DNA of 64,000 nucleotides, from NCBI GenBank assembly GCA_936450465.1, contig OW388293.1, positions 82,916,134 through 82,980,133 on the forward strand, in the 5' to 3' direction. Below, one piece after another: positions 62,204 to 64,000 of this stretch; within the stretch, counting starts at the first letter, position 1, and the number at the start of each line of letters is the position of its first letter. The notes below the pieces were generated by a model. It was given only the letters and a program-made list of their open reading frames with translations. It was not told where the DNA came from and made no database searches. The DNA comes from Gibbula magus (taxonomy: Eukaryota; Mollusca; Gastropoda; Trochida; Trochidae). The position numbers were made by a program, and so were the translations under genes.

Positions 62204-64000
62204 CTATCTATTGGTAATGATCAACAGTCTTCTAGTGAATGGACAGCGAAAGATGAAGGTCTTTCTTGCACATTTTGTGGCAATATATTCGGTCGTATAC
62301 GTGACCTTGCACGACATAGAAAAGTATGTCCAAGACGCCCAAACACAGTTGATATCATCATGCATGATGATGGAGGAGCTAGAGACGACATAAACTCGCA
62401 AGAGTGTGATGTATCAGCTGGAATATGTATAAAAGATGGTGAATGGACAGGGAAAGATAAAGGTTTTCCCTGTGAATTCTGCGGAGATGTATTTCTTCAG
62501 ATGCAAGATCTTACCAGTCACCGTCAGCGATGTCTCAAATACCCCCCGCCTATTTACGAACCATCAACATCATACTATCAACAAGAATCCGATACTATCC
62601 CAGGACCACTGAAGCTCAAATTGGCGAGACTGGATGACCTTTTTAGAGATCCTATAACAGAACCCTCAGCGTCCACTGGAATGAAGAGGCCAGCTACTAG
62701 TCAACCTTCATCTACGACTACAACAAAGAAGTCAAGGATCTCCTCAGATCAGGTATGGGAGTCTCATGATATTTTAGTAGAGTTTTTACAATCAGGAAAT
62801 AGTGAACAGGAGATTGACAACATGCAGTTTAGGGACTTCAATTTTGGCTATGATGAGGAGATGGTGGATGTTGAGGAGTCAGCGTTAGGTAATCAGATAG
62901 GTTTTGGTGTAGATGAGAAAGCTTATGAATTTAGATTGCGTAAGGAGAAAACCTTCGCGAAAAATGCTGCTGTGGAAAAAATTTATGAAATAAAATTTAA
63001 TGAAAAGTGGAAAGGTGAAAATATTTCAAATTTGCATCAAAATTTACATACGATGTTTGAGGAGGTTTTGGAAGAAGCCAAAGAAGGACTAGAAGATAAT
63101 GATTTGGGTAGGGTCGTCCTTCGTCATGAGAATTTGGAGAATCCGATAATCGTACCGTTGAGGCCTTTGAACGAATTGAATGCTGACACAGTGTTAAGTC
63201 ATGTCCAAAATGTTATGCAAAGTCATCAAAATCTTCCAATTAACAGCTCCTTCGGAATTGATATTGGGGTGATAAACTTACCTAGAGGCGGTGGCATACA
63301 TAATATTTCAAATGTTAAAGAGAGTGTGAAATTAAAACATTCAATTGTGGAAATTAAGAATCATGATATGATGTGTTTGGCAAGATCCGCATCAGTGTGT
63401 TTCGCTAAGGTTCACAGAGTATCCCAGGCTGAATGGCAAACTTTGGTAGACACCTATCCACTTGAACAATGTAAATGTTCTCAATTGCTAACATCACCTC
63501 CAAACAAGAAGAATACCCACATTTCCCATTTGGCCTTAGAACACAAGATGTGTCCTCTATCCCTGTACACAAACTTGAAAAAACTTGACACACGGCAAAC
63601 CATCTTTGCATCTACACTCTGTGATATAGCCGGTGTTTCAAAAGATAAAATGGCCAATTTGATCGATATCCCAAAATTTGAAAGAGTGTTGGGTTGTCAG
63701 ATTTTGGTTGTAAGTGCTGAATTGGGGAATAAGTTCATCACAAAGGGAGTCAAAGATGATAGACACAAACTATTTGTCTATTTGGAAAATAATCATTTTC
63801 ACGCCATTCCAAACATTTCTGGATTTTTTAGGGAAGGCTATTTTTGTCACCACTGTCTCACCCCTTTTTCTAACAAAGAACAACATGAATGCGAACATTA
63901 TTGCAGGATTTGTAAACGAAAATCTTGTCAGACAAATGACACTGGTAAAACATGCCCTGATTGTCACATGCAATGTCGATCCGAAGAATGTTTCATTGCC
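62105..64000 (+). CDS. Polinton/adintovirus-type family B DNA polymerase, N-terminal part (runs off the window; one in-frame stop)
   Basis: Protein-primed family B polymerases of this type replicate Polinton/Maverick transposons and related adintoviruses. The frame starts at an ATG placed directly after a splice acceptor, has TAA at codon 33 (62201-62203), and is then open for 599 codons to the window end. Numbered from 62105, two CCHC zinc fingers (C-x2-C-x12-H-x3-C) lie at about 55-75 and 123-143, each preceded by a similar [SG]EWT.KD.G stretch (68-codon repeat). A basic, Ser/Thr-rich linker follows at about 190-220. Near 420 the motif HDMMCLARSASVCFAK matches the family's conserved N.DxLCLARA-type block. 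At 565-625 lies a cysteine-rich cluster (YFCHHC..HECEHYCRIC), also typical. Family members usually exceed 1000 residues; the exonuclease and polymerase domains lie past base 64000. The next ATG in frame is at 62360, after finger 1. The frame is too well kept for an old relic. No stop-free version is offered here. Confidence 0.88.

Noticed and set aside
62076..62393. 105-codon plus-strand frame overlapping the polymerase
   Set aside because: It is in another frame from the continuous coding frame and starts inside the intron.

Overview
The window reads as AT-rich, gene-poor nuclear DNA from a lophotrochozoan animal, most likely a mollusc. Three things point there: a tRNA-derived SINE whose tail ends in the 'aaagcggcgttaaac' + (CTCAC)n form common in molluscan SINEs; a tandem-core plus ACGG-microsatellite element like the oyster 'pearl' type; and a 5' splice junction and intron of ordinary animal form. 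Nothing looks prokaryotic: there are no operons or ribosome binding sites, and most short open frames are chance or lie inside repeats.

From 1 to about 59 kb the DNA is a mosaic of one long, non-coding, previously duplicated unit (called R here), present in at least nine partial copies. Copies are on the minus strand from 1 to 20 kb (about 1-3480, 3560-7030, 10380-19320, 19330-19960). They are on the plus strand from 24 to 59 kb (about 24150-29600, 30250-36920, 37640-44050, 49740-59000), with one minus copy at 44200-47905. All block assignments were made by eye, so the ends are approximate. R copies have been hit by younger elements, and sibling copies preserve the empty sites: a SINE (11775-12092), a 450-bp terminal-inverted-repeat element (33992-34441), a foldback with iterons (50274-50715), a LINE 3' fragment (about 53960-54595) and a Helitron-type non-autonomous element with nine 145-bp core repeats (56566-58088).

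Five foldback elements of different sequence (6878-7019, 13363-13715, 22888-23042, 45477-45811, 50274-50715) share the same apex. It is a tiny hairpin flanked on both sides by GA, so that the stem carries a tandem G.A step. In two of them the apex is the exceptionally stable DNA mini-hairpin GCGAAAGC.

The only convincing protein gene is at the right edge. From 62105 to the window end there is one reading frame, open for 599 codons after a single early TAA. It encodes the N-terminal part of a Polinton/adintovirus-type protein-primed family B DNA polymerase, with two CCHC zinc fingers and a later cysteine-rich zinc cluster. Upstream lie, in order, six 84-bp tandem repeats (60708-61185), a TATA box (61192), a short non-coding exon, a consensus splice donor (61325), a 780-bp intron and an acceptor directly before the ATG. 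This looks like the 5' end of an integrated large DNA transposon or virus, with its own repeat-rich control region. The polymerase catalytic core and the rest of the element lie beyond base 64000.
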